From the NCBI RefSeq assembly GCF_014651015.1, contig NZ_BMWB01000001.1:842137-906136 (forward strand): a DNA stretch of 64,000 bases. The letters are read 5' to 3'. This DNA is from Streptomyces xantholiticus (GTDB lineage Bacteria > Actinomycetota > Actinomycetes > Streptomycetales > Streptomycetaceae). Each line of letters starts with the position of its first letter. Positions within the stretch are counted from its first letter, which is position 1. The translations under genes were made by a program, and so were the position numbers. Below the pieces are notes generated by a model that had not been told where the DNA came from, did no database searches, and saw only the letters and a program-made list of their open reading frames with translations. Shown one piece after another: positions 23,920 through 32,973 of this stretch.

Positions 23920-25263
23920 TCACTTCGTGACGGTCGGCTTCTCCGGCTCCAGCGAGTTGCCCGCGGGGATCTTCCCGCAGCTCGTGGGGGCGGTCTCGCC
24001 GGCGAAGCGGTCGTCCAGCCAGGCCATCGCGCGCAGCGTCCAGTGGGGCATGGCGCCGACGTGGCTGAGCAGGCCGTACTGCTCGTACTTGATCGACTTG
24101 TTGCCGGTGGCGCAGTACTGGCGGGCCAGTGCCCGCACGTCCCCGGCGACCATGACGCCGTCACCCCTGCCGATGCCGGGCGGGTTGTTGAACGTTCCCT
24201 CGAGCCGGCCCGCGTTCCCCTGCCCGATGAACCCGGGGACGGTCGGGGTGGCGGCCTGGCCGAGGTTGACCTTGTTGACCGCCTCGGTGAAGGCCGGAAT
24301 GGAGTTGGGATCCTTGTACTCCGGCTTCACCAACTGCTTCCAGGTCATCCCCGGGTAGTGGCCCAGCGCATCGAGGATCGAGCCGTACTCGAGCTCCTTG
24401 TAGACCTTGAGACCCTTCTCGCTCAGATAGGGCTTGATGTCGATGCCGTACGAGCGGGAGACGCCGATGACCGCCATCGGGATCACGCCGTTCCACACCA
24501 GGGCACCGTCGACGTACTTCAGATTGTGCGCCGGGGCGACGAGCAGCCCTCCCTCGGCGAAGCCGACCAGCTGCCTGTTCACCTCGGGCGCGTACTCGGG
24601 GGCCAGGGCAGCCGCCCAGTTGGTGGCGATCGACCCGCCGGAATAGCCGAACAGACCGAACCTGGTGGCGCCGTGCAGGCCGGTCTCCGCGGCGCGGGTG
24701 CTCGCCCGGATCGAGTCCAGCGTGTACGTCCCGTACCCCGGGCCGGCCGCGAAGTCGGCGCTCTGGCCCTCGGTGTCCGGGATGACGAGGTCATAACCCT
24801 TGCCCAGCAGCGGCGCCATGACGAGGGCCTCGGCGTTGGCGATGAGGCCGCCGAGGGAGACGTCACCGGCGATGGCCCGGGAGGGGCCGTCCTCCGGGTC
24901 GAGGGAGTCGTAGAACGACTGGTACGACACGGCCTTGCTGCCGTCGCTCTTGTGGCTGCGGACCACCGTGGTCACGTTGGCCGAGGGCCGGCCCTGGGCG
25001 TCGGTCGAGCGGTAGAGCAGCTGGATGGCCTTCACCGGCGTCGGAATGCCGAGGATGTGGTAGTCCAGCGTGCGCTTCTTCAGTACGTCACCCGGCTTGT
25101 ACGAGGACAGCGGCTTGCTGCCGTCGTAGCGGTAGAACGGGTCGGACGCCCTGGTGTCGGTCTGTGTGCCGGCAGTGGGTGCGGCCGTCGCTGCCGGTGC
25201 CGTGCCGACGGTGAGGGCGGTGACGACAGCGGTGGCCAACAGGCCGGCGGCTCTCCGGTTCAT
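23920..25263 (-). CDS. Secreted lipase (LIP/secretory lipase family)
   Basis: 447 residues. MNRRAAGLLATAVVTALTVGTAPAATAAP is a Sec signal with an Ala-x-Ala cleavage site near residue 28. The alpha/beta-hydrolase nucleophile elbow is FGLFGYSGGSIAT (GYSGG). The family shape RASDPFYRYDGSKPLSSYKPGDVLKKR, then the long insertion, matches secretory lipases (PF03583). The catalytic Asp and His should lie near the C-terminus (VMVAGDVRALARQYC, LLSHVGAMPHWTLRAMAWLDDRF). It probably acts on triacylglycerol or fatty acid esters outside the cell. GGGGGAG before the ATG at 25263 is a strong ribosome-binding site. Confidence 0.9.
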   Translation of the reverse strand: MNRRAAGLLATAVVTALTVGTAPAATAAPTAGTQTDTRASDPFYRYDGSKPLSSYKPGDVLKKRTLDYHILGIPTPVKAIQLLYRSTDAQGRPSANVTTVVRSHKSDGSKAVSYQSFYDSLDPEDGPSRAIAGDVSLGGLIANAEALVMAPLLGKGYDLVIPDTEGQSADFAAGPGYGTYTLDSIRASTRAAETGLHGATRFGLFGYSGGSIATNWAAALAPEYAPEVNRQLVGFAEGGLLVAPAHNLKYVDGALVWNGVIPMAVIGVSRSYGIDIKPYLSEKGLKVYKELEYGSILDALGHYPGMTWKQLVKPEYKDPNSIPAFTEAVNKVNLGQAATPTVPGFIGQGNAGRLEGTFNNPPGIGRGDGVMVAGDVRALARQYCATGNKSIKYEQYGLLSHVGAMPHWTLRAMAWLDDRFAGETAPTSCGKIPAGNSLEPEKPTVTK

Positions 25264-25424
25264 GACTCCCCCGTGCGTGAAGTAGGACACATGTTCTTAC
25301 TCTCCGGTAAGTTACCGGAAGTAAATTCCGCTGTACATAGACGCGTTGACGAATGTTCAGCTCTCGCGGGGGTGCATGGTCGAGCACCTGACCGGGTGTC
25401 GGACCCACGCGGCAGAATGGCGGG

Positions 25425-26654
25425 ATGATCGGCAACCGGATCACCCATCGCATGGCGGACGGCGTCCGCATACCCGGCACCTGGCGGCACGCCTTCATCC
25501 GAAACGGCGGCCAGTACTTCCTCACGGACCTGTTCATCTTCGCGGACGGGATCGTCGACTGCTGGGGCTTCGTCACCCTCGACGAGTTCGAGGAGAAGCT
25601 GCGCCGAGGATGGGTGGCCACGTCGTTCCCGGAGGGGGCACGCGTGTCCGCGCACGGCCTGGCCGCCTGGAAGTTCGCCGAGCCGCACGCCTGGCTGACG
25701 CCCGAGCTGCTGCTGGCCGAAGTGCGGGACACGGTCGAGCAGTTGAACGGTCGCCCCGACTCGACGGCCCGCTGTCTGGCCGCCGTCGACGTCTTCCTCG
25801 CCGACCGGACCGAGGAGAACCGGGCCGCCGCCCGCGCCGCCTACCTCGCGATCCCCGAGACGCAGCGCCACTACGCCCTCGGTGACATGGACAACAAGGA
25901 CTGGCCGCTCCAGGCGCTGATCGCCGGGCCGGGCGGCGAGCTCGAGGACTGGTCCGACGAGCCGCTCACGCAGGAGGACTACGACGACGCGATCGCCTAC
26001 TTCGAGGAGCGGGCTCGGTCGGCCGCCGGGCGTTCCCCCCGCACCCCGGCGGACGGGCCCGCCACCTCATTCGCCCCGGCCGTCCACCTCTACCAGTCGT
26101 ATCCGAAGGAGCGGACGGACGACCCGGGCACCGTGGGGCTGCGCAACGACTACCCGGCGCCCGTCGACATCGACGGTGTCACCTACCCGTCCGTCGCCCA
26201 TGCCTACTGGGCCGTGTCGGTCACCGACAACGACATACGCGCTGCCGTCCTGGCTGCCGACACCCTGTACGCGGCGCGGCGGCTAACCGCCAAGGCCGCC
26301 CGCCGCCCCGCCTGGGAGCACGCCCGCACGGCCGTCATGACGTCCCTCCTGCGCGCCAAGTACACCCAGCATCCCGACCTGGCCGAGATCCTCCTCGCCA
26401 CCGGCGACGCGACCATCGTCTACGACGACTCCGACTCGGGCTACTGGGGCAACGACACCGGCCAGGGCCGCAACTGGACGGGCCGCCTGCTCGAACTGGT
26501 CCGCTCCGAACTCCAGGCCCGGCAGGCCGGCATCGCCCTGCCCGGCCAGCGTGTCGGGGCCGGGCAGCATCGGCGATCGCCTGCGCACCCGGGGGCAGCT
26601 CACGCCTCCCGTTCCTCGAGTCACCCCGACCCGGACGGGGTGCCTCTACAGTGA
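25425..26654 (+). CDS. Two-domain protein with NADAR domain
   Basis: 409 residues. The N-terminal ~200 residues (MADGVRIPGTWRHAFIRNGGQYFLTDLFIFADGIVDCWGFVTLDEF) are an uncharacterised domain ending in an acidic helix. Residues about 240-390 are NADAR-like, the YbiA/RibX family of N-glycosidases, ending YWGNDTGQGRNWTGRLLELVRSEL, which matches the W-G-x-G-x-x-G-x-N-x-x-G-x-x-L block. The usual V-E-H-x-x-Q motif reads VAHAYWA near 257, so the acidic residue and Gln are missing. The C-terminal 30 residues look unstructured. NADAR domains process ADP-ribose or riboflavin-pathway intermediates. Catalytic status here is doubtful. Confidence 0.78.
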   Translation: MIGNRITHRMADGVRIPGTWRHAFIRNGGQYFLTDLFIFADGIVDCWGFVTLDEFEEKLRRGWVATSFPEGARVSAHGLAAWKFAEPHAWLTPELLLAEVRDTVEQLNGRPDSTARCLAAVDVFLADRTEENRAAARAAYLAIPETQRHYALGDMDNKDWPLQALIAGPGGELEDWSDEPLTQEDYDDAIAYFEERARSAAGRSPRTPADGPATSFAPAVHLYQSYPKERTDDPGTVGLRNDYPAPVDIDGVTYPSVAHAYWAVSVTDNDIRAAVLAADTLYAARRLTAKAARRPAWEHARTAVMTSLLRAKYTQHPDLAEILLATGDATIVYDDSDSGYWGNDTGQGRNWTGRLLELVRSELQARQAGIALPGQRVGAGQHRRSPAHPGAAHASRSSSHPDPDGVPLQ

Positions 26655-26701
26655 GCACGGCAGATCATCACGGCAGCAGACGCGGAGACGGGAGCACCAT
26701 C

Positions 26702-27210
26702 ATGTCGGCGACGAGCGTCCCTGTACCGAAGCTGCCCGAGATCGTCGGGCCCGACGAGTTCGACGCCCTGGTCATCAGGACCGACTACGGCAGCGAGGCC
26801 GCCTGGCACGCGGTGATGGCGGATCTCGCCCAGCCGTGGGGTGACGACGGCGAGTTCGAGGCGGGGGTCCACTTCGTCGACGATCCCGTCTGGGCGAATG
26901 CCACCCCGACGAGATCCTCCCCGCGGTCCGCCGGGACGAGGACCTGAGCGTGGTGTTCCTCGCCGACGGCGTGACCATGCGGTCGGAGCACCGCGCGCTG
27001 CTGGCGCTCGACATCGACACCGAGGAAGCGGACCTCGACCCGGCCTACTACCAGGAGCTCATCGACTCTCCGCCGCCTCGCGAGTTCCGGACGGCTCCGT
27101 CCGGCGTCCATGACATCCATGCGAATCTGTCGATCGCCAACATGGACTTCGAGGAGTTCGCCGAGGCGGCGTCCGCCGACCCCGACGGCCTCTACCGGTC
27201 CTTCCGGTGA
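26702..27210 (+). pseudogene. DUF6924-type gene broken by a frameshift
   Basis: The first part (26702 onward) reads MSATSVPVPKLPEIVGPDEFDALVIRTDYGSEAAWHAVMADLAQPW and ends FVDDPVWANATPTRSS, then runs out at a stop at 26945. The +1-shifted frame continues perfectly as DEILPAVRRDEDLSVVFLADGVTMRSEHRALLALDIDTEEADLD to a stop at 27208. Together they make a ~170-residue conserved-type protein. Loss of one C in the ACCCCGACGAG stretch near 26903-26910 explains the break. A sequencing error or a real mutation cannot be told apart from sequence alone. The function of the family is unknown. Confidence 0.8.
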
Positions 27211-27231
27211 GCCACCGAGCTCTCCGCCCCC

Positions 27232-27680
27232 TCAGCCGTCGAGGAACAGGTCCTCCGCATCGGTGACGGTCAGGGCACGGTCCAGCCATCGGTCGAGGGT
27301 TTCCAGGTCGGCGCAGTCGGCGATGCGCTCGCGGGTACTCGCCAGCGTCGGAATCTGACGCTTCTCGAGAACGCGGAGGATCATCTGCGCCCGCGCCTCG
27401 ACCCGTCCGGCCTCCAGGCCTTCTTCTCGTCCCTCTTCGACGCCCTTGAGGTAGGACTCCTCGACGATGGTGCCCCGGCCGGGAAAGAACGTTCCCCTGC
27501 TCATCAACTTCCTCCAGACAGTCCGGGCCGGGCTGTCGCCCAGGCCGATCTCCAGCAGTTCGGTGAAGTATTCGGCGGATGCGCCGTCGGCGGATCCGAT
27601 CGCGGGCCTCCACGGACGAGGGCGCGGGAAACGGGACGCCCAGGATCCGGAAGACGGTCGCCCCTGCGTTCGAGCGGGCG
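27232..27680 (-). pseudogene. Rpn-like (PD-(D/E)XK-type) family gene, internally deleted
   Basis: The C-terminal half is intact: EYFTELLEIGLGDSPARTVWRKLMSRGTFFPGRG, GVEEGREEGLEAGRVEARAQMILRVLEKRQIPTLASTRERIADC and DLETLDRWLDRALTVTDAEDLF. This is the tail of the large Streptomyces Rpn/transposase-like nuclease family. The family's N-terminal motif, FRILGVPFPAPSSVEA, appears in another frame at about 27613-27660, directly before the tail. The nuclease core (about 150 residues) is missing. A piece resembling the next family motif, DATEIRPLERR, lies upstream of it, in the wrong order. I infer a decayed, rearranged gene. The motif recognition is from memory. Confidence 0.6.
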
Positions 27681-27732
27681 GATCTCGGTGGCGTCCGGCG
27701 ATCAGAACGCTAGAGACCACCAGCGTTTCCGG

Positions 27733-27781
27733 ATATGCATTTGGCATATGACCACCCGTAGGTGTGACAGGCGGGTGGTCA
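27733..27781. repeat. Two nested inverted repeats upstream of the Rpn-like remnant
   Basis: ATATGC-ATTTG-GCATAT (27733-27749) is directly followed by TGACCACCCG (27749-27758) and CGGGTGGTCA (27772-27781), a 10-bp perfect inverted repeat with a 13-bp spacer. The rest of 27782-27949 shows no gene. The region looks like the debris of an insertion or a lost promoter. Confidence 0.6.
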
Positions 27782-27949
27782 CCCTTGACCGCATCGGCCG
27801 CCGACCCGTCGGGGCCAGGCCGACCACCGGCAGCGGGGCATCCCCGAACGAGACGGAGACGACGTCCGGTTGCACGTAACAGCGACCGCCGCCGGTCCGA
27901 CTCGGGGGCGAAGCCCAGGTGCCGGCCTTCGCCTCCGCCCGCTCGGGCG

Positions 27950-28552
27950 TCAGACGCGGGCGGTGCCCCCGTCCGTCGCCATGGCCTCGGCGATGCGGCG
28001 ATTGGTGTCCTGCCAGACGTCCTTCGGCACCTTCGGCAGCACGTCGTCCCAGAGCGGCAGACATGTGCCGCGCAGCTGCATCATGCCCTCCGGCCTGGCG
28101 ATCAGGAACATGTGCAGATGCGCGCCGCCGTCACCCCACTTGTTGACGTGGACCCGGGCGACGCCGCCCAATGCCCTGATCGCGCGCTCCACGCGCTGGA
28201 GCATCCCGCCGAGCTCGGCGGCGCGCTCCGGCGGCAGTTCGTGCAGGTCGTAGTGGCCGCGCGGCTGGAGCAGGACGGTCGCGGGGAGTGCGCCCGGTTC
28301 CGGGTCGGCGCCGAGCCGCCAGTGGGCGTCCGTCCACAGGAACTCGCTGTCCGGGCTGCCGCAGGCCTCGCACTCCTCGGCCCCCGCCTCGCCGTGCCGT
28401 GGAGGCTCGGGCAGCGTCGGCTCGTCCAGGACCTTGATCCGGAGGTCTCCCTCGTAGGGGAAGACCTCCCAGAACGGGATGCCCTCGGCCGGGAACGGAA
28501 TCCGCTCCCCGATGGGCAACCGCCTTACGTAATCGCTCGGTTCAAGAATCAT
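27950..28552 (-). CDS. HIT-like superfamily protein
   Basis: 200 residues from MILEPSDYVRRLPIGERIPFPAEGIPFWEVFPYEGDL. The central C-x-x-C-containing stretch EECEACGSPDSEFLWTDAHWRL resembles a GalT/HIT zinc-binding region. The signature near 160 is VHVNKWGDGGAHLHMFLIARPEG, an H-x-H motif where the third His of a canonical HIT site is Phe. It may bind or hydrolyse a nucleotide, or act as a nucleotidyl transferase-like protein; the substrate is unknown. The ATG at 28552 is preferred over the GTG eight codons upstream only because the conserved-looking sequence begins there. Confidence 0.75.
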   Translation of the reverse strand: MILEPSDYVRRLPIGERIPFPAEGIPFWEVFPYEGDLRIKVLDEPTLPEPPRHGEAGAEECEACGSPDSEFLWTDAHWRLGADPEPGALPATVLLQPRGHYDLHELPPERAAELGGMLQRVERAIRALGGVARVHVNKWGDGGAHLHMFLIARPEGMMQLRGTCLPLWDDVLPKVPKDVWQDTNRRIAEAMATDGGTARV

Positions 28553-28588
28553 GGCCGCAGCTTCGCACACGGTCACAGCGTGCCCGGC

Positions 28589-29428
28589 TCACTGGTCGCG
28601 GCGGTGCACCGTCGTCACCGCCACGACCGCCGCCGCGAGCGCCCAGACCGCATAGACGGTCCACGCCCCGCCGACCGACCACGGGTAGGGGACCCCTTCC
28701 GTGGCGTACGGGATGTCGACGAGGCGCTTCCAGGCCGCGTACGGCAACGCGTGTACGAGGACGGCCGACCAATGGCGGTCGTCGCTGAGGACCAGGGGGA
28801 GCAGCAGCAGGAGCACGACACTTCCCACCACCGCGCCCGCGCCGTGCCGGATCAGCGTGCCGACTGCGGCACCGACAAGTGCGGACACGGGGGCGAAGAA
28901 CGCGGAGGCGACGATCACGCGGAGAGCCCCTGGGTGGTCGAGGGCGACGCCGGCGTCCTTGGCGGACAGGATCGCCTGGGTGGAGGCGAACGACACCCCG
29001 GCGACGACCGCGCCGAAGACGGTCATGACCGCCGCGACGACACAGACCTTGGCCGCCATCACCGACCTGCGGGCGGGGACGGCCGCCAACGTGGTGCGGA
29101 TGAGCCCGGTGCTGTACTCACCGGTCACGGCGAGCGCGCCGAACGCGCCGGTCGCCAGCATCATCACCGTGCCCGCATCGGTGCCGAACGCGTGCATCAG
29201 CGGGATCCCGTCGGCGATGAACCGGTCCGCGTACCCGGGGTCGTCCTGTGGCCAGTACCGGTAGTTGTCCCAGGTCTTGCCCACGTTGAACGCGAGAACC
29301 GCCAGGGCGGCGACCAGCAGGCCCCAGCCGGTGGAGCGCAGCGACCACAGCTTGAGCCACTCGGCGGCGGCGAGGTCGAGGAATCGGGCGCGGGGTTCCG
29401 CCGCGTGCGGTGCGAGCGCGGTCGTCAT
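28589..29428 (-). CDS. ABC transporter permease (ABC2-type)
   Basis: 279 residues with about six hydrophobic segments (GLLVAALAVLAFNVG, VMMLATGAFGALAVTGEYSTG, VCVVAAVMTVFGAVVAGV, ASAFFAPVSALVGAAVGTLI, VVGSVVLLLLLPLVL, AVWALAAAVVAVTTV). The GEYSTGLIRTTLAAVPARR loop is typical of ABC2-type permeases that sit with a single ATPase. It is the membrane half of an exporter. The start ATG at 29428 overlaps the ATPase stop by 4 nt, so the two are translationally coupled. The substrate is unknown; a peptide or antibiotic is a common theme. Confidence 0.9.
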   Translation of the reverse strand: MTTALAPHAAEPRARFLDLAAAEWLKLWSLRSTGWGLLVAALAVLAFNVGKTWDNYRYWPQDDPGYADRFIADGIPLMHAFGTDAGTVMMLATGAFGALAVTGEYSTGLIRTTLAAVPARRSVMAAKVCVVAAVMTVFGAVVAGVSFASTQAILSAKDAGVALDHPGALRVIVASAFFAPVSALVGAAVGTLIRHGAGAVVGSVVLLLLLPLVLSDDRHWSAVLVHALPYAAWKRLVDIPYATEGVPYPWSVGGAWTVYAVWALAAAVVAVTTVHRRDQ

Positions 29429-30333
29429 CGGGTCTCTCCTGCCGCGTACTCCACGCTGTCGGCGGTGAGTTCCATGAAGGCGTCCTCCAGTGATGCGGTG
29501 CGGGTGGTGATCTCGTGCAACAGGATCCGGTGGTCGAGGGCCAGTTCGCCGATGCGTTCCGCCGTCAGTCCCGTGACGGTCAGCAGGTCGCCCTCCGTAC
29601 GGACGGTCGCGCCCTCGCCGGTGAGCAGGGACCCCAGCCGGTCGCCGTGCGGGGTGCGGACGGTGACGCCGGCGCCGCTCCCCCGTGCGGCGAAGTCCCT
29701 GAGGTTCTCGGCGGCGATGAGCTCGCCCCTGCCGATGACGATCAGTTCCTCGGCGGTGTGCTCCATCTCGGACATCAGATGGCTGGAGACGAACACCGTG
29801 CGCCCTTCGGCGGCCAGCCCCCGGAACAACCCGCGTACCCACTTCACGCCCTCCGGGTCGAGCCCGTTGAGCGGCTCGTCGAAGAGCAGCACCGGTGGAT
29901 CGCCGAGCAACGCACCCGCGATGCCGAGCCGTTGCCGCATCCCGAGGGAGTAACCGCCGATCCGCCGGCGCGCCGCGCCGGCGAGTCCGACCTGTTCCAG
30001 GACCGTCTCGACCCGGTCGCGCGGGATGCGGTTGGACCGGGCGAGCGCCGCCAGATGGGCGGCCGCGCTGCGCCCGCCGTGCACATGGCCCGCGTCGAGC
30101 AGCGCGCCCACGTGGCGCAGACCCCTCGGCCGGGACCGGAAGGGCCGGCCGCCGACGGTAACCGTGCCGGTGGTCGGAGCGTGCAGGCCCAGCACCATCC
30201 GCAGCGTGGTGCTCTTGCCGGAACCGTTGGGGCCGAGGAACCCGGTCACCCGGCCCGGGCGCACGGTGAACGTCATGTCCTTCACGGCCGTGGTCCCGCC
30301 GTATCGCTTCGTCAGTTCGTTGACCTCGATCAT
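29425..30333 (-). CDS. ABC transporter ATP-binding protein
   Basis: 302 residues. Walker A is GPNGSGKSTT near 39-48, the signature is GYSLGMRQRLGIAGAL near 133-148, Walker B is PVLLFDEPLNGLDPEG, and the switch His is in FVSSHLMSEME. The ~80 residues after the ATPase core (VTVRTPHGDRLGSLL...ASLEDAFMELTADSVEY) are the regulatory domain of the ABC2 exporter type. The ATG at 30333 (MIEVNELTKRYGG) is the domain-defined start. The sensor kinase gene is divergent, 133 bp away, a typical layout for signal-controlled exporters. Confidence 0.95.
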   Translation of the reverse strand: MIEVNELTKRYGGTTAVKDMTFTVRPGRVTGFLGPNGSGKSTTLRMVLGLHAPTTGTVTVGGRPFRSRPRGLRHVGALLDAGHVHGGRSAAAHLAALARSNRIPRDRVETVLEQVGLAGAARRRIGGYSLGMRQRLGIAGALLGDPPVLLFDEPLNGLDPEGVKWVRGLFRGLAAEGRTVFVSSHLMSEMEHTAEELIVIGRGELIAAENLRDFAARGSGAGVTVRTPHGDRLGSLLTGEGATVRTEGDLLTVTGLTAERIGELALDHRILLHEITTRTASLEDAFMELTADSVEYAAGETR

Positions 30334-30466
30334 GCGGCCAACGCTCCCCCGGCCGGACGGCATCCGGCATCGGGCCGGGGCGGACATTCGCGGTGGTCCG
30401 TGTCGACCGTGGTTGTACACCCCTGGTCCGATTCCGGGGCAGGCTGCCGCCGTCTACGCTCACGCC

Positions 30467-31699
30467 ATGTCCGCGACACCGCCTTCCCCCTTGTCCGAGG
30501 GCACTTCGCCCGCGAAGCCCTGGTGGAGCGCGCCGCCCGGCGTCTGGACGGCACTGGCCTGGTGCGCGGGCCTGGTCTTCACATTCCTCATCCGGCTCCG
30601 GCTGCCCGGTGAGGAGGAACCCGCGGTGATCGCCGGGGTGGTGCTCTACCGGTGGGACGGCCTGGTGTTCCTGGCGCTGGCGACGGCCCTGGCACTGGAC
30701 GGCAGCCGTCTGCTGAGCCGTCGGCCGCTCGCCGCAGTCGGCCGGCTGCTGGCCGCGGCCGTGACGGGGACGATGCCGTTGAGCGTGGGCGAGATTCCGC
30801 TGGCGCAGTTCCTGGCCGTCGACGTCGCGCTCTATTTCATCGCCGCCGCCCGGTCACGCCGCACCGGCGGCATCGCCGTCGTCATGGCGCTCGGGACGCT
30901 GGCCGGCTTTCTGGCCACGCGGTGGCTGAGCGGCTGGAACACCGGCACCTCCTCGGAGCTTGCCGTGGCGCTCACGGCCGTGGTCGCCTGGCTCATGGGT
31001 ACGTCCGCGCACCAGTCGCGGGTCCATGCCGACGAGCTGCGCGAGCAGGCCACCGCGCAGGCAGTCGCCGACGAAAGGCTGCACATCGCACGGGAGTTGC
31101 ACGACATGGTGGCGCACAGCATGGGCATCGTCGCCCTCCAGGCCGGTGCCGCGCGGCGCGTCATCGACACGCAGCCGGCGCGGGCGCGGGAGGCGCTGGG
31201 CGAGGTGGAGAGCACCAGCCGGGAGACGCTGGCCGGGCTGCGGCGAATGCTCGGCGCGCTCCGCGAGGCGGAGCTCGTCGACGGCGGCCTGCACCAGGGG
31301 CCGGTCCGGGCGCCGGGACTGGCGGACGTGGACCGGCTGGCGGCGTCGACGACGGCGGCAGGTGTCCGGGTCGAGGTGCGATGGCTGGGCGAACGGAGGC
31401 CCCTGCCACCGGAGATCGACCGGTCGGCCTACCGCATCGTCCAGGAGTCGGTCACCAATGTGGTGCGGCACGCGGACACCCGGGCGTGCCGGGTGACACT
31501 GGACTGCGGCGACGACGAACTGTTGATCGAGGTCGTCGACGACGGCCGGGGCCACGGGGAGAAGGCGGACACCGGGTACGGCCTCGTCGGGATGCGGGAG
31601 CGAGTGGGGCTCCTGCACGGCGAGTTCGCCGCCGGTCCGCGCGACGAGGGCGGATTCCGGGTCGCGGCGCGGCTGCCGCTCCCGGCAGGTGTGCGATGA
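30467..31699 (+). CDS. Sensor histidine kinase (HisKA_3 type)
   Basis: 410 residues. Five or so membrane segments occupy 25-180 (VWTALAWCAGLVFTFLIRL, LVFLALATALAL, LLAAAVTGTMPL, FLAVDVALYFIAAA, AVVMALGTLAGFL, LAVALTAVVAWLM). The H-box is DERLHIARELHDMVAHSMGIVALQAGAARRVI, with phosphorylated His at 212. The GHKL part contains YRIVQESVTNVVRHADTR (N box), VVDDGRG and GYGLVGMRERV. No extracytoplasmic sensor is large. Start is the ATG at 30467. It overlaps its response regulator by 4 nt and is divergent from the ABC exporter that it probably controls. Confidence 0.93.
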   Translation: MSATPPSPLSEGTSPAKPWWSAPPGVWTALAWCAGLVFTFLIRLRLPGEEEPAVIAGVVLYRWDGLVFLALATALALDGSRLLSRRPLAAVGRLLAAAVTGTMPLSVGEIPLAQFLAVDVALYFIAAARSRRTGGIAVVMALGTLAGFLATRWLSGWNTGTSSELAVALTAVVAWLMGTSAHQSRVHADELREQATAQAVADERLHIARELHDMVAHSMGIVALQAGAARRVIDTQPARAREALGEVESTSRETLAGLRRMLGALREAELVDGGLHQGPVRAPGLADVDRLAASTTAAGVRVEVRWLGERRPLPPEIDRSAYRIVQESVTNVVRHADTRACRVTLDCGDDELLIEVVDDGRGHGEKADTGYGLVGMRERVGLLHGEFAAGPRDEGGFRVAARLPLPAGVR

Positions 31700-32352
31700 C
31701 GGTGCGGGTCGTCCTCGCCGACGACCAGCCCTTGGTCCGCGCCGCGCTCCAGATGGTGATCACCGATGCCGAGGGCATCGAGGTGGCCGGCGAGGCCGGC
31801 AACGGCGCGGAGGCGTTCGCCCTGGCCGAGGCCCTGCGCCCCGACGTGGTCGTCATGGACATCCGTATGCCCGGCACGGACGGCATCGAGGCGACCCGGC
31901 GGATCACCGAGCAGCTCGACGGTACGCATGTGATCGTCCTGACGACCTTCGACGACGACGATTACGTCTATGGCGCGCTGCGCGCCGGAGCAGCGGGTTT
32001 CCTGGTCAAGGACATGGCCCTGGACGACATTCTGGCGGCGGTACGGATCGTTGCGGCCGGCGACGGTCTCATCGCGCCTGCCGTGACCCGCCGGCTGATC
32101 CGCGACTTCGCGGCGCGTCCCCCGGGCACCGGGCGGAGGCGGGAGCTCACCGGCATCACCGACCGCGAACGCGAGGTGCTGACGCTGGTGGCCGGCGGGC
32201 TGTCCAACACGGAGATCGCCCAGACGCTGTTCATCAGCGTCGCCACGGCCAAGACCTATGTGACCCGCCTGCTCTCCAAGCTCGGCGCCCGTGACCGGGT
32301 CCAGCTGGTGATCATCGCGTACGAGACGGGTCTCGTCCGCGCGTCGGGGTGA
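31696..32352 (+). CDS. LuxR/NarL-family response regulator
   Basis: 218 residues. The receiver domain has acidic pocket VLADDQP and phospho-acceptor Asp55 in [13 protein letters not shown], with Lys in FLVKDM. The C-terminal HTH is [53 protein letters not shown]. It is the partner of the sensor kinase, ATGA-overlapped at 31696-31699. Direct targets are likely the divergent ABC exporter promoter and its own. Confidence 0.95.
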   Translation: MTVRVVLADDQPLVRAALQMVITDAEGIEVAGEAGNGAEAFALAEALRPDVVVMDIRMPGTDGIEATRRITEQLDGTHVIVLTTFDDDDYVYGALRAGAAGFLVKDMALDDILAAVRIVAAGDGLIAPAVTRRLIRDFAARPPGTGRRRELTGITDREREVLTLVAGGLSNTEIAQTLFISVATAKTYVTRLLSKLGARDRVQLVIIAYETGLVRASG

Positions 32353-32416
32353 GCTCGCGGCACCGACCGGTGGGGCGGATGTGCGTCCGGGCGACCTCAG
32401 ATGTCAGGATGAAGCA

Positions 32417-32914
32417 ATGAGTAACAACGTGTTCTTCGACATCACCATCGACGACGAGCCCGCGGGCCGGGTCGTCTTCGCGCTCTTCGACGACGTGGTC
32501 CCCAAGACCGCCAAGAACTTCCGCGAACTCGCCACGGGCGAGCACGGCTACGGCTACGAGGGCTCTTCCTTCCACCGCGTCATCCCCGACTTCATGCTCC
32601 AGGGCGGCGACTTCACCCGCGGCAACGGCACGGGGGGCCGCAGCATCTACGGGGAGAAGTTCGCCGACGAGAACTTCCAGATCAAGCACACCAAGCCGGG
32701 CCAGCTCTCCATGGCCAACGCCGGGCCGAACACCAACGGTTCGCAGTTCTTCATCACGACGATCGTCACCGACTGGCTCGACAACAAGCACGTCGTCTTC
32801 GGTGAGGTCGTCGAGGGCATGGACGTCGTGAGGAAGGTCGAGGGCCTGGGCTCCCGCTCCGGTGCCACCAAGGCGAAGATCACCATCGCCAAGTCGGGCG
32901 TCGTCGAGGGCTGA
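32417..32914 (+). CDS. Peptidyl-prolyl cis-trans isomerase (cyclophilin)
   Basis: 165 residues. It reads [72 protein letters not shown], the canonical cyclophilin fold with catalytic Arg in FHRVIPDF and QGG and [11 protein letters not shown] motifs. There is no signal peptide, so it is a cytoplasmic folding enzyme. AGGA lies 7 bases ahead of the ATG at 32417. It is single and is followed by a strong hairpin terminator. Confidence 0.96.
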   Translation: MSNNVFFDITIDDEPAGRVVFALFDDVVPKTAKNFRELATGEHGYGYEGSSFHRVIPDFMLQGGDFTRGNGTGGRSIYGEKFADENFQIKHTKPGQLSMANAGPNTNGSQFFITTIVTDWLDNKHVVFGEVVEGMDVVRKVEGLGSRSGATKAKITIAKSGVVEG

Positions 32915-32931
32915 CCCCGCCGCGTACGCAT

Positions 32932-32963
32932 CAGGGCCCGTCGGCGCGTGCCGACGGGCCCTG
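32932..32963. terminator. Hairpin terminator after the cyclophilin gene, 14-bp stem
   Basis: CAGGGCCCGTCGGC (32932-32945) pairs perfectly with GCCGACGGGCCCTG (32950-32963) around the loop GCGT. It sits between the convergent cyclophilin and msrB genes and can serve both. Confidence 0.88.
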
Positions 32964-32973
32964 TGCGGTCAGG

